In this document: positions 33,870-46,370 of the stretch, piece by piece | Numbering within the stretch: position 1 is the first letter of the stretch | Layout of the letters: each line of letters starts with the position of its first letter | Assembly: GCF_032884065.1 (NCBI RefSeq) | Contig: NC_088875.1 | Location: 43,695,291-43,759,290, forward strand | Length of the DNA stretch: 64,000 nt | Direction: 5' to 3' | From: Artemia franciscana | Lineage: Eukaryota; Arthropoda; Branchiopoda; Anostraca; Artemiidae | Program-made: the position numbers and the translations under genes | Notes under the pieces: model-generated | The model's database searches: none | What the model saw: the letters and a program-made list of their open reading frames with translations, nothing else | Told to the model about the DNA's origin: nothing

Positions 33870-36505
33870 TTGAAACAGGGTTGACCCTCTTGTCAATGCC
33901 TCAATCTTTAAGGTAAAATTTGAATTTTGTTCCAAATTTTTAAAAATGACCCCTGAATCAAAAAGGATTTAATAAGAATAAATAGCTATTTTGAAAGTAC
34001 TAAAAAACTTTAGCGTAAAGATCGAGGCATATACGAGTGAGCGAGTCGCCTCATTTACGAAGTAATTCTGTTCGTTTTAAGTGTTAATGTTGCTCCTTAC
34101 TTTCTATCGAAAAAACTTGTTAATTTTTCAATTTTTGATAGTTTTTTTAAATAATGCTGGGAAATCCAGCGCCTCCATCATTGAACATTCCCTTCCACTA
34201 TGAAAAACTCCACTATGAAAAGATCCTCCCATGTAACCTTCTCCTCTCTCACAAGAAACAGTTCCCCCCGAAAACGGATGTATATTTCCAAAAAATCAAT
34301 AGTATATGTAAACAATTGGCAAAGTTCACAACTTGCAGCCGTTCCTCCAGGGATTGCGGGCTATTACGTCATCCTAAAAGACATAGTAATTAAATTTTTT
34401 TACTATCCTGAACAAAATGGCTGTCTCAAAATTTTGTTCGGTTGACTTTGGGAAAAAATTAACTTGGGAAGTGGCCTAGTTGCCCTCCAATTTCTTTATT
34501 CACCTAAAAAGGACACTAGAACTTTTAATTTCCTTTCGAATGAAACCTTTGGCGATATTCTAGGACCACTGGGTCGATACCATCACCCCAGGAGAGAAAC
34601 AAAAAATAACAAATAAACATGCATCCGTGATCTTTCTTCTGGCAAGAAATAAAAAATTCCACGTTTTTGCAGATAGAGGTTTGAAACCTCCAAATAGGGT
34701 TCTCTGATACGCTGAATCTAATGGTGTGATTTTAATTAAGATTCTAAGACCTTTAGGGGTTTTTCCCGCTTTTTTCGAAAATAAGGCAAATATTCTCCGT
34801 AACTTTTGATGGGTAAAACTAAACTTAATAAAACTTTTATATGTGAAAGCAGATTTTTTTTTTAACAATTCTTTTGAAAATCTGATTCTTTTGTCAGATT
34901 TTCGAGAAAATAATGATAATCTGACAAAAAGATTATCCAATGCTTCCATTTTTGTATCGGAAAATTTCAATTTTTTTAGTTGCAGCAAAAAATACAACAA
35001 ACAAATGAAAAAAAAAGTGCATTTGAAGATTAACTCTTTTGCTTAAAAAGTTTGTTTTTTATACTTCATTTTTAGAATGAAGTACCAATTTGGAGGATGA
35101 TTCAAAATTGTTATATCCTAGGTTTAAAAACTGTCCCACCATAAATTATTTTATTAATACTTAATTATTAACCCTTTGTTTTTTCATTTAAAATCCGAAA
35201 ATTCTACCCTCCCCCCCCCTTCTTATCCGTTCTTAGTGGTGCTCCCAAATAAAAAAATGTAAAAAGAGAAATCTTATTTATTGGATTTCCTGTGTTACCG
35301 GGAATGTCAAGCTTTTGTCCCAATTTTTGATATCTTTGGGTCCCACAATTAGCAATATCCCAAAGAGTACCAACCCAAATACCGAATATAATTTTATTGA
35401 TAACGAAAAGGGGTCTCTCAATTCTTATTTTCAAAACTATATCTGCGCCAAATAGAAATTTGGACACCGGCTGAACTTGATGTGAAGCAATGGGTAGTAG
35501 GCTACTCTAGCTGTTCTTTCAGAATCAAGTTTTTGTAGGGGAGAGTGGTCCCTGAATTCTAGTTTTGCAATATCCTCCACGAGGGGTTATCAGAAAAATT
35601 TGACAGCTAGCGTCCTATAAATACCATTCTAGGGTCATGTCTTGATTCCATCTTTAATGCAAATGGATAAGAGTATTGATTTGTGTAAACAGTGCGTGTG
35701 TCAAAAAAGAGCTGTGTTTTTTCAAAAAAAAAGTATAGTGTAAAGTAAGGATTGTTTTCTATTCTGCACCTTTATATGTTAAAGAAGTTTCTTCTATATT
35801 GTTGCTCCTTTTCTTGTTAACGTGAAATATTTGAATATTTCAATTAAAAGCACAAGATTTATAGGGTCCTCCGATTAGAATTTACACGTGTTGTAACAAC
35901 CGTGCAAAAATCAAACATCTAACTTGATACTTGTTCTTAAGTTAAAACATAAATACTAGAATTTTTCACCTAAAAATTATGCGTAACACAAAATTCCTAA
36001 AGCTCTAATTATACATAATTTAACTTAGCGCTTGCTTTCTCGGTCAGGGAAAAATAGTATAATTTTCCAACTTAAGAATCGTACTGACAAAAAAATATCC
36101 AAAATTATAATTTTCCGGGAATTCTGAAATAATAGTTGTGGACCCCCTTGCCTTCAGACCCATAAACAGACAGCTCTACAGACAGTCAGGACACCCACAA
36201 GGATCCTCGAAAGAAAAAAAATTGTGAATATAGAGGTCCGTAATAGTAGTGTTTGATGTGTCGTGTTACCATTGCTTTTAGCGCATAGAGCATAACCCTA
36301 GAGCTGCTTCTATAGACATCAAACTAAAAACATAATATACAACTGTTCAACTTAAGTCTTATCATATGTGATATTCCATAGCTATGACCTACGGGTCAAA
36401 TATTCCAATACTATAGGGATCATTGACATAGGGGATCCAGTTTTATCTGTTGTTCCTTTTAAAAGGCAGACAAATGAAATGTGAAAATATTAAATAGATA
36501 ATGAA
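33870..36505 (-). repeat. Repeat A and B modules, inverted copy
   Basis: Reverse-oriented. Foldback remnant and A modules occupy 33900-34850 (TAAAATTTGAATTTTGTTCC, CCTTACTTTCTATCG, AGGACCACTGGGTCGATACC). Repeat B follows to 36505, mirroring 5245-7131 almost end to end. It shows the A-B junction is part of a defined larger repeat rather than a chance neighbour. Confidence 0.8.
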
Positions 36506-36647
36506 ATAAGCACAGTTAACCCCCCCTTCTCTATGCAAGCGTCATCGTTGCACCTATGCAGACCTATTCCCAAGAAAAATTAGACCTACGCTGCCTGAGC
36601 AACGTGAAGTGTTGCGGCAACCTTTGTCCGGCTTCGCCGAATAAAGT

Positions 36648-38206
36648 GTTGCGAGAGCAACACTTTGGTTTTGTTTCTTTGCTATCGGTTAAACACTAAA
36701 GTTGTCAGCCTATCGAAGCTTTTAAAATGTTATGTTCAAAAAAGAACGCGATCAGTAATCATATGATCAAAGGCTATTCCTCAGCATTGAAAAAACAACA
36801 ATAACAAAAGAATATCGAAAGACTAAATTGACTTTGCAGCCAGTTGAACTTTATCCTTTCAATCGTAGACATCGTGACGGATCAAGACTTGGAACAATAT
36901 CTTATATAATCTAGTTAGTATTATAAAGCTATTAGTAACTTTTCAGGATCAAAATACCATAGATGACACTCTATTAATTATTACGAAACTACCTCGTTGT
37001 TTTACGTTATCGTTTGTACCCGTTGCGCAAACACTTAATTCTAGGTTACAGTGAGTATGGGTAGGCTACACCAACTAGAAAAAGTTATAAACCCCTCTTC
37101 ACTAAAGATGATTGTAGCCTAACAGGCGATTATTACTTACATGTCCCCTACAGTCTTACCACTGGAACCAACTCGGTCTTATCATCAAATACACTGGAAA
37201 CAAATAATAGGTACACCAAATAGCAAAATTTGCAGACCCCTCACTGTCGAAAATGGTTATGAGCTAACAGCTGACCTTTCCTTACAAGTCCCCTACATGT
37301 CTCACAATTGGTATCGGCTTATTTTTGATTTCAGTGTGTACCCTACTGCTGAAGTTGTCAACCCCTTGAAACTTTCAAACTAGTATATCTCATGAAGAAA
37401 TTTTTGTATCAAAAAATGTTTGACATATTCTTTGATCATCTAATCAAGAACTATCGATTGCCTTCGAAAAAAAAATTCTATCTGTCTTAGTTCAAAAGTT
37501 GATTTTTTTTTTGTCGTAGGCAAACTTTCTAACGTCACCACTTAGAAAGGAGCAAAGGATAAGCTCCAATTTCTTTAGCAATGACAGAACTTGTAGAGTT
37601 TAAGAGGTACATCTCATAACATTTCTCTAGCTCAATCCCAAGTCCGAAAAAACAAATGACAAGCCCAGCGAAAATCACGGCAGCACTTTCGGACCCGTGG
37701 GAAAATGCCGCTTTTTTGCTTCTGTAAATTTTTCTATTTATCACTCAAAGAAGATATATTGGCTGTGGGGCCAGGTAACTGCCGCATATATTTAGCACTT
37801 ATAGATTTTAGTCCATCTTCAATTTGAAAGTGGTGCCTACCTGCTTGCCTACTAGAACGGAGCTTTCCACTCAAAGCAGAAACATGATTTGATGAAACGA
37901 AAGCTTGGCTGCACAACTTCAGATACTCCTCTCTGACATAGGCTACATAACTCCACTTCACTTTGCACACCATAGGCTCTGGCTCGTGGACAAGTAAAAA
38001 CCATCCTTTTTTGCCCCAGGCAAGAGTTCCGCGGAGCTTTCAAAAATGTAATGCCATATTCATCAATCCGGCCTGAGGTCCACACTTTCCGTAAAAGCCG
38101 CACAGGTTAGACCCTTACCAGTTTCCATGAATAAGCCGACATCGGCGGAATAGGAAAAAAAAACAAAAAAAAAAACGGGACAAAACCAAAGTGTTGCTCT
38201 CGCAAC
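36648..38206. mobile_element. Segment with hairpin-bearing inverted ends (~1.56 kb)
   Basis: The left end GTTGCGAGAGCAACACTTTGG (36648 on) and the right end (38180-38206) are perfect reverse complements over 27 bp. Each end is itself a small hairpin (GTTGC/GCAAC around GAGA). Between them are unique AT-rich DNA and minus-strand coding-like pieces at 37734-38110. No transposase motif is recognised. This could be a non-autonomous DNA element, or two copies of a short hairpin repeat that happen to face each other. No clear target-site duplication is visible. Confidence 0.4.
37734..38110 (-). pseudogene. Coding-like fragment of unknown family, copy 1
   Basis: Minus-strand sequence with coding character in more than one frame (pieces SGRIDEYG, VCKVKWSYVAYVREEYLKLC, KYMRQLPGPTANISSLSDK). 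A related stretch lies at 58965-59170 with the same order: an IDEYE/IDEYG phrase, a GAKK(N/D)G or GQK phrase, then KWSYTV/KWSYVA. I do not recognise the family. The frames are interrupted, so neither copy looks functional. Confidence 0.35.
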
Positions 38207-38329
38207 AGAATAAGAGGATTTGAGCCTAAAAATACAGCCGTCAAAAATGTACAATCAACGCAAAATAAATATAGTTTATAAATATGTTTTATGTATGTTT
38301 AAATATATATGTTTACAAAATATGAATAT

Positions 38330-38475
<146 letters not shown>

Positions 38476-38494
38476 ATAAATATGTTTATCCTGT

Positions 38495-39110
38495 CATGCT
38501 ACGAGTTGTGCTCCATTGGACACTTGAATATCAGTTATTAGAGAAAAATCTTTTCTGGAGAGGGGGTAACCAAAACATCAAAATTAATATTTTGGTCCAA
38601 ATTTTTAAGCTTTCTATTAGAAATCCTAAAAATAAACATTGAGGGAGATTTAACCCCTGACCTCTCTTCATTTGGAGAAATATTTTTTTAATTAAGTGCG
38701 CAATACAAGATCTGAATGGAGGGATTTTGAGAGCTCTCCTCTTACTACTGAAACTATAGTTTTTTCGGGAGCATAGGTTTTTAACATCGAAGCATTGTGA
38801 TACAAACTTAAGCCAAAGTGTAAATAGCAATATTTTACTGAAATGCATTCTTTCATCACATGTAGAAAAATCTTATTTCATTCTGTAAATCACGATTATC
38901 TAAATTAGCCCTTATTCGTGAAGCATGATCATACGAAAGCTACACTGCAGAAGTTTCTGTTGCCCATTTTCGACAGTCATCTGCAATAAAAGAGTAACTG
39001 TCGCTCCTCGGTGCCTGAATCGCATACTTATTCCAAATATGTTCCTCCAAACGATGGCTAAATCTCTTTCCATATTAGTCAGAAGAACCTCTCAAGTTTA
39101 GAAACCTAAG
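38495..39110 (+). repeat. Repeat E copy 2 with upstream module
   Basis: 38758-39108 matches 1237-1610. The upstream part (CCATTGGACACTTGAATATCAG, GGGGGTAACCAAAAC, GGGAGATTTAACCCC) matches the reverse complement of 52555-52775. Confidence 0.75.
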
Positions 39111-39162
39111 GTGTAAGAATACAATTTTGAAGAATAAATGTCACTGTTTACTTTAATTAGTA

Positions 39163-39460
39163 ATTAAATAAAAAAATAAGTTTTTTTAACTGAAAGTAAG
39201 GAGCGACATTAAAACTTAAAACGAAAAGAAATTACCCCGTATATGAAAGGGGCTGTTCCCTCCTCAACACTCCGCTTTTTACTCTACAGTTGTTACTGTT
39301 TTCAAAAGTAGAGTTGAGAGAAAGAGCCAAACTTTAGTGCAAAGAGCGAGGCGTTGAGGAGGGAACATCCCCTTTCATATACGGGGTAATTTCTGTTCGT
39401 TTTAAGTTTTAATGTCGCTCCTTACTTTCAGTTAAAAAAAACTTGTTTTTTTTATTTAAT
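39163..39460. repeat. Palindromic foldback unit F5
   Basis: Same structure as the units at 930 and 4424, starting ATTAAAT and ending ATTTAAT. Both arms share the variant ACCCCGTATATG, where most copies have ACTCCGTATATG. It stands alone here, without the rest of repeat A, so it can occur separately. Confidence 0.85.
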
Positions 39461-39539
39461 AAAGGTAATAACTCTCTGATCAGATTTATAACAAATACAC
39501 CTCTGAGAAAGTTCTATTTTAAATTAGTTCAGTTTCCTT

Positions 39540-39810
39540 TTCAAGTTTCAATTCAAGTTGGTCCAGTTTCCTAAGAAAAGATAACTCTAGAGAATTGAAA
39601 AATTACTCTGACCGGACGTTTCATAAGGAGAATCATCCCGGAAAAGGATGGAGGAGGCTGTGAGGAACGATTTAAGAGAAACTGAAAATTATTGGGAGTA
39701 TGTAAAGAGGAAAAGTTTTAATAGACAGGGGTGGAGTTTGATAGTACGTATCTGCTGTCGCTCGGTGCTGCAGTGAGCTCTTAGTAGTAGTAGTAGTAGT
39801 AGTAGTAGTT
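39540..39810 (+). pseudogene. LINE 3' terminus with (AGT)n tail
   Basis: Decayed coding (EKDGGGCEERFKRN, KLLGVCKEEKF, then a stop-rich end) parallels the last residues of the RTE-type LINE at 25970. After GCTGCAGTGAGCTCTT comes AGT repeated about ten times (39780-39809), the likely 3' tail. 39590-39632 also recurs inverted at ~40455-40497. Confidence 0.6.
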
Positions 39811-40570
39811 TATCGTTTAATAAAAAAAACTTAGATTTGTAGGTTTTATAAAAATAAAATAAAAAAAAATCATGAAATATCCTTAAATAGATCAATATCA
39901 GTTACAAACTAAGGACATAGACAATTTTTATTAGTTGGCACATCAGCGAATTTTCTTTAGATTGATTGGACAAACAACATATACTCTTTCGAACAGGCTT
40001 TTTTTGGAAGAAGGCAGGTGGCAAAACTTGGAAGATTTTTTCCTGGGTGCTGCATTTAACAGAATTTGAAGATCTACACATGGTATAGAGTAGAAGGAAA
40101 TGGTATAAAGTAGCCAACAACTAGCTAGAGTGAAAAAAAAAATTAAATTAATCAATCAATTAATTAAACAGTATGTTATATAACAATAACATAATATTAT
40201 AGACTACTAAAACACAAAGCTCGGAGACAGGAAAAGAATCAAAAGAGGTAAGAGCAGGAACATAGATTTGGTCTCGAGCGTTTTTTACTCATAAATTTTT
40301 CTATCCAGGAATTTTTCACCGTAGAGAATTTCGTGAGACTTCTTATGGGACTACACATTATAGTGAAGTTGAGTATTATGGGGAGTTATATTGAGGCCGA
40401 GGAAAATTAGTTTTGGGAAATAGATTTTCTGGGCAATTTTGAAGTGCGTTCCTTATGAAACGTCTGGTCAGAGGAATTTTGCAATTCTCTGTAACGTAGG
40501 CACTTTAAAACGTTTGGTAGAACAGGAATGGGAATCATAAAAATACGATTAAGATACTCGAGGTCACCTT
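39811..40570. other. No recognisable gene
   Basis: AT-rich. The only structure seen is the inverted ~42-bp match to 39590 (TTATGAAACGTCTGGTCAGAGG at ~40457). Confidence 0.45.
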
Positions 40571-43250
40571 AATAGTAGTCAAACAGTTCTTGGTAACGGA
40601 ACCGTAAAAAAGAAGCAACACGGCTCAATAGTAACCGAAACTCTAAGAAACGGAATTTTGATACTGATCAAAAGAGCTGGCTTGTTGTGCTGATTCCAAA
40701 TATAGACCTTACCTTGGATCCTCCAGAGCCAGGGGTTGCTCATAGGGCGTCTACGAAACCTCTCCAGACATCTCGGAGCTGAGCTGCAGCCGTGACGTCC
40801 TCCCAATGTGGTTGAAGAGACAACTCCACATTTCTCAGGTCTCGGTCGTACTGTCGTCGTAAGGTGTGTCTTGGTCGACCTCTTTTTCGCCTCCCCTCGG
40901 GACGCCAATCATATACTGTATTCGAGAGTCGATCCTCTGACATACGGAGGACGTGGCCAAGGTATGTCCATCTCCTACATTTCAGAAGGTCAGTAAATAA
41001 TGGCTGACCGGTTCGTCGGCGAACTTCTATGTTGGTGACCTTTTCCTGCCACGATGTGTTCAGGATTCTCCTAAGGCACATGTTCTCAAAGGCTAGGACT
41101 CGTTTCTCTAGCTGGATGTTTAGTTTCCAGCATTCACTAGCATAGAGGAGGATGGACATCACATTGCTATTCAGGAGGCAGAGCTTCAAGCGCATAGAGT
41201 ATTTACTACTGCGCCAGACAGGTTTCAACTTGCTAAAAGCCGATGTCGCTTGTCCAATTTTCCTCTTGATTTCGTTGGCTATTTCACCATCGTATTCGAT
41301 CCAACTCCCGAGATATTTAAGTTCCTTGACCTGTTCAATAGTTTTATTTTTGTATTTTAATATGAGTGGGGAGTCAGATGTGGCCACACTCTTTGTTTTA
41401 CTGACATTTACTGCAAGTCCCATTTTCTCGGCCTTTTCGTCTATGGCGTCGAGTAGCAGCTGCAATCGAAGTTTCGCTTCTTCAAGAAGAACAACGTCAT
41501 CTGCGAAGTCCAGATCAGAGATCTGTCGGCTGCTGATCTTCACTCCAATGCCTGAAGACTGCCGTAGAATATAGTCCATTACAATGAAAAACAGAAACGG
41601 GGATAGGACACACCCTTGTTTGACGCCAGACATTATCTTGAAGAAACGCGTGTCCCCATTTTCTGTGCGTACACAGCATTCACCATCCTCATATAGTGCG
41701 ATTATCATTTTGACTAGTTTATCAGGTACTCCGTAATATTTCAAAATCTTCCATAAAGTGTCTCAGTCAACAGAATCGAACGCCTTTTCAAAATCAATGA
41801 AGAGCAGGTACAGCTGTTTGTTCCATTCTCTGGACTCTTCCACCGTCAGTCTAAGAATGAAATTAAGATCAGAGCAAGACCTACCAGGTCGGAACCCATG
41901 TTGCTCTTCCCTGAGATGTGAGTCTAGGGCTGCTCTTAGGCGTTGTAGACTATTACTGAGGCTAGTATTTTACTAGGCACAGACGTCAAATTGATGCCCC
42001 TCCAATTGTCACAAATTTGTGCATCGCCTTTCTTGAAGAGTTTGACCAGTATACCTCTGGTCCAATCTTTTGGTATTCCAAATATAGAAGTTTCATTAAA
42101 TTCAATGTTTCACATCAAAGGTTACAAGCATAAGAAAATTTGCCTGATTATGCAAAAAGGGGGTAAACGCCACCTAAAGTCGAAGAATCTTAATGAAAAT
42201 CATGGTAGTAAATTCAGTGTATCAGAGAACCTTTTTTCAGAGGATTCAATCTCCTATTTGCAAAAATGTGGAATTTTCTTTTTTTTGCCGGAAGAAAGAT
42301 CTCGAATGTGTGTATATTTTTGTTTTGTTTTTTTCAGGGGTCATCTTATCGACCCAGTGGTCCTAGAATATTGGGAAAGGGCTCATTCGAACGAAAACTA
42401 AAAGTTCATGTGCCCTCTTTCAGTGACCATAAAGATTGGAAGGCAGCTAGACTATCTCCCCCCTTTTTTCCAAAATCCTAAGATCAAAATTTTTATATAG
42501 CAATTTTGTTCATCATAGTTCAAAGGCCCAATAGCTATACCTTTGGATATAACATGATCCCCCCCTGCAGCCCCGGGGGAAAGATCTATAAGTAAAAAAA
42601 ATTCCCATTGTTTACGCATAATATTTGTTATTGGGAAGTATGCATTCTTTTTTTTTGGCCCGGGGGGGGGGGCGAATTTTGTGCTGAGGGTTTTTCCAGA
42701 AGAGACTTTTCCATGGGGAAGGAAGTTTACAAGGGGTGAACTTGTCAGGAGAAATTTTACACTGGGGAAATTTGCCAGAATTCCTATACAAAATTATTTT
42801 TATATGTCTTGCTTTTTCCTTTTCGTCTCAATTTTACTCCTACAGTTGTTAAGGGTAATTGTCTTTGGTAAATTTTCACCGGTATTGAATTGTCTAGAGG
42901 ATATTTCCGTGGGGAAGGGGATCTTGCCGTGGAGGTTGGGCCAGATTTTCTGGCATTATTTAAAAAACGATAATGAATTAAATAAGAAAAACAAGCTTCA
43001 TCAACTGAAAGTAAGGAGCAACATTAAAATTCCAAACAAAAAAATTATTACGTATACGAAGGAAGTTACCCCTCCTAAAAACCTCTCTCTTTACGCTCTA
43101 TTTTGAATTTTGTCTCAATTCCTTAAGAACAACTCCTGAAACACAAGGGTCGTTCAATTAGAATAATAAGAAGGTTTTTTAAAGGTACTAAAAACTTTAA
43201 TGTAAAGAGCAAAGTATTGAAGAGGGGCAACCCTCTATATATACGTAATT
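40571..43250 (+). repeat. Repeat A copy 4, split by a LINE
   Basis: Starts TCAAACAGTTCTTGGTAACGG and proceeds to ATTCCAAATATAG (40693-40705). After the LINE it resumes at 42075 with the same 13 bases, then GAAGTTTCATTAAATTC, the middle modules, and an old foldback remnant (AACTGAAAGTAAGGAGCAAC at ~43000) ending near 43250. Confidence 0.85.
40706..42074 (-). mobile_element. 5'-truncated RTE-like LINE nested in repeat A
   Basis: A minus-strand insertion of 1,369 bp, flanked by 13-bp direct repeats ATTCCAAATATAG (40693-40705 and 42075-42087). The main open frame (41744 down to 40740, 334 codons) is a non-LTR reverse transcriptase from palm to C-terminus. SGVKQGCVLSP is at residues 39-49, and the catalytic FADD box at 80-83 (usual YADD, here Phe). 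KTKSV and LKYLGSWI follow, then the thumb, and a C-terminal block RRWTYLGHVLRMSEDRL with GRRKRGRPRHTLRRQYDRDL. Weaker coding upstream (LVKLFKKGD, NWRGINL, ~41960-42060) shows the element extends beyond this frame, with breaks. The 3' end is ...GGATCCAAGGTAAGGT. The endonuclease domain is lost. Confidence 0.9.
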
Positions 43251-44697
43251 AAACCCTTTTCCTTTGGATATCCCATACAGTCTTCCACTGGGTTTGCATG
43301 TAGTAATGAATATGTTGTTACTTTGTCGCTTATGCAATGGCAGTACATAAGACTGGAACTTATAAGTTGTTCGAATCTAACTGAATAGTTACTGTCTTTG
43401 GGTCTTTTTGTGCATTTTGCCATACTTCTCTGTACAATTACAAGCCAAGGATTGTATTTAATGACGTTTGTGATGTCTTTTGGTGTAATGTTGAAAATTT
43501 GTGATGAGAAGTTCAGAATGTTAGAAAAAAGAGGAAGCAAACTGGGTAATCAGTGTCTTCACGACCCTTAGAATATTCTTTATTTTAATTTATAAATTCG
43601 AGGAGAATCAACGTATAGCTCTACCTTTGTATATTGTTTCTTCTTTTCCTGCACAAACTCAAAAGCTGCGTAAAATAATCAAATATGAGATTTTTGTTCC
43701 TCAAAGATAAAAAAAAGGGAAGATATGGTGTGATCCAATGACTGTTTTTAGGACTTGTTTACTAATGTTCTTGCCAAATAACTATAAGGACATTGCTATG
43801 AGAAATTCATCACTATAAAGTTTCTGAATTGGTGTAATAAGTTTTGTTAAGAAATTTGGAGTTAGAAATTGAATTTAATAACCAGATGGTGCTGTTTCTC
43901 GATGAGTACTGTCAGGCCCAGAATAGAAGTACAATTTTCTAGAGCTGGTAGCTGACAACTGCAACATCCTAGATGTGTAGTGATTGCCAAATTTTCCGCC
44001 GACATTTATTTTTATTTTGTTGTTGAAATACCATTATTTACAAGTATATTTATATATACTGGTTTACATGAATGCCCTCATGACTATGAAAATTTTGAAG
44101 TCAATCATGTGCTTTGACGTCAAAACTCTAAAATACAAAAAAAAGACTTGGTTAGAATGGCTTCTGAAAGGCTGAACTGAGGTGAGTATTCGTAGGAAAG
44201 CATTAACCCAATTCTAGAATGGTATTCCTTGAGCCTTGTTCATGGCTTATGAGCTGTGAACAAGTCCTTGAACGTGAAAACCCTCAAAAGGTTCGTGACA
44301 CTTTTTCAGCCAATAGATAAGTAATCAAACTGCTTTAAGATAGTTAAAAGCAACTAAAATATCTTAGTTATATGACTATCTACCTTAATTCCGCCCTAGA
44401 AATGACATTTGGACGGATGATAGATAGACTTATCTATTAACAAACGAATTTTACTGCTCAAGGGTTTTGCCGATGTCAGGGGAGGGGGGCCGAACACTGA
44501 CATAAATTTTGCTTTTATCAATACTTAAGTGAGAGCATTTCTCATTTTCCTATTTTCACATATCTTTTAAATGTCTCCTTGTTTGTTAAAGAACAGTGGG
44601 ACATCAACTCTAACTTTTCTTGGCGGCATTTAGGCCACTGTTTATTTTATGGACGTTGTTAACTTGACTTCGCAATGGCTTAATTGCTTCTTAAATG
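43251..44697. other. No gene; half of an inverted repeat
   Basis: No supported coding (the minus-strand frame at 43235-43540 is unrecognised). 44317-44460 (TAAGATAGTTAAAAG, CTACCTTAATTC, GATAGATAGACTTATCTATTAA) recurs as its reverse complement at 47112-47245. Confidence 0.55.
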
Positions 44698-46370
44698 ATT
44701 AAATTAAAAAAAGCAATTTTTTTCAACTGCAAGTAAGGAGCGACATTAAATCTTAAAACGAATAGAAATTACTCCGTGTATGAAAGGGGCTGTTCCCTCT
44801 TCAACGACCCGCTCTTTACGCTAAAGTTTGACTTTCTCTCAATTCTTCTTTATAAAACAGCACATAACTTTAGCATAAAAAGCGGGGCGTTGAGGAGGGA
44901 ACAGCTCCTTTCATATACGAAGTGATTTCTGTTCGTTTTAAGTTTTAATGTCGCTCCTTACTTGCAGTTGAAAAAACTTTTTTTTTAATTTAATTTCTGC
45001 AGGTTTTTGATTTAATGCATGTTTGATTTGGCTCTCCACAAATGAATAATCAAAACGAAATTTGTGTATTAATTTTTTTTTGCTACATGGCTTTCTCTTA
45101 GTTTTGATCAGACGATTTTGAGCTAAAGGGTGGGGGAGGAGGCCTAGTTGCCGTCCAATTTTTCGGTTACTTAAAAAGGCAACTAGAATTTTTAATTTTT
45201 AAGGAATGTTTTTATTAGTAAAAAATATACGTAACTTACAAATTAACTTACGTAACGAACTTCTATATTCGTTTTTTTGTATATGAGGAGGTTTGCCCCC
45301 TGGTTAATTTCTCGCTCTTTACACTAAAGCTTTAATTTTGTCCCAGTTCCTTAAAAATGACCCCCTGAATCACAAAGGCTATAGAATAAATAGTTGAAAT
45401 TACTAAAAATACTTTAGCGTAAAGAGTGAGGTATTTAGATGGAAATAAACCCCCCATATGCGAAATAATCACTGTTCGTTTTAAGTTTTAATGCTGGTCC
45501 TTCCTTTCATTTGAAAAGACTTTTTCACTGTTTTTTTTTTTAAATAATGCTAGAAAATCTTGCACCCCCTTTATGGAATTTCTCTTCTCCCATTAGAAAT
45601 TCCTCCAAGGGAAAATCCTCCCACGTACCCCCTCCCCTACCCCGCCCCCAGCCAAAAAATCTCCCTGAAAAGGTCTGTACACTTCCCAATAACCATTACT
45701 GTATGTAAACACGAGTCAAAGTTTGTAACTTGCAGCCCCTCCCCCGGGGACTGTGGGGGAGTAATTCAGCCCCAAAGAAATAGTTATTATGTTTTTCGAC
45801 AATGCTGAACAAAATGGCTATCTCAAAATTTTAATCCGTTGACTTTGGGAAAAAAATGAGCGTGGGAGGGGTGCCCTCCAATTTTTTGGTCACTTCAAAA
45901 GAGCACTAGAACTTTTAATTTCCGTTAGAATGAGCCTTCCTGTGACATTCTAGGTCCACTTGGTCGATACGATCACTCCTGGGGAAAAAAACAAACAAAC
46001 AAACAGATAAACAGGCAACCGTGATAGGTCTTCTGGCAAAAAATGCTAAGTTCCACATTTTTGTAAATAGGAGCTTGAAGCTTCTTCAGTAGGGTTCTCT
46101 AATACGTTGAATGCGATGGTGTGATTTTCGTTAAGATCCTATGACTCTTAGAGGGTGTTTCTGCCTATTTTCCAAAACAAGGCAAATTTTCACAGGCTCG
46201 TTGCTTTTGATGAGTATAATTAAATTTGATGAAACCTATAAATTTAAAATCAGCATAAAAATTCGATTCTTTTGATATACCTATTAGTATCAAAATTCCT
46301 TTTTTTAGAGTTTCGTTTACTATTGAGCCGGGTCGCTCCTTACTACAGTTCGTTACCACGAACTGTTTGA
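44698..46370 (-). repeat. Repeat A, longest copy in the window
   Basis: Minus orientation. The foldback unit (44698-44994) lies at one end and the hairpin terminus CAGTTCGTTACCACGAACTG at the other (46345-46364), with all modules between. Length is about 1.67 kb. This copy is the best reference for family structure. The internal open frame at 45560-45808 is not conserved in other copies. Confidence 0.9.

Noticed and set aside
41152-41574. 140-codon plus-strand frame
   Set aside because: Shadow of the minus-strand LINE reverse transcriptase.
45560-45808. Pro-rich frame on the plus strand
   Set aside because: It lies inside repeat A in reverse orientation and is not preserved in the other copies.
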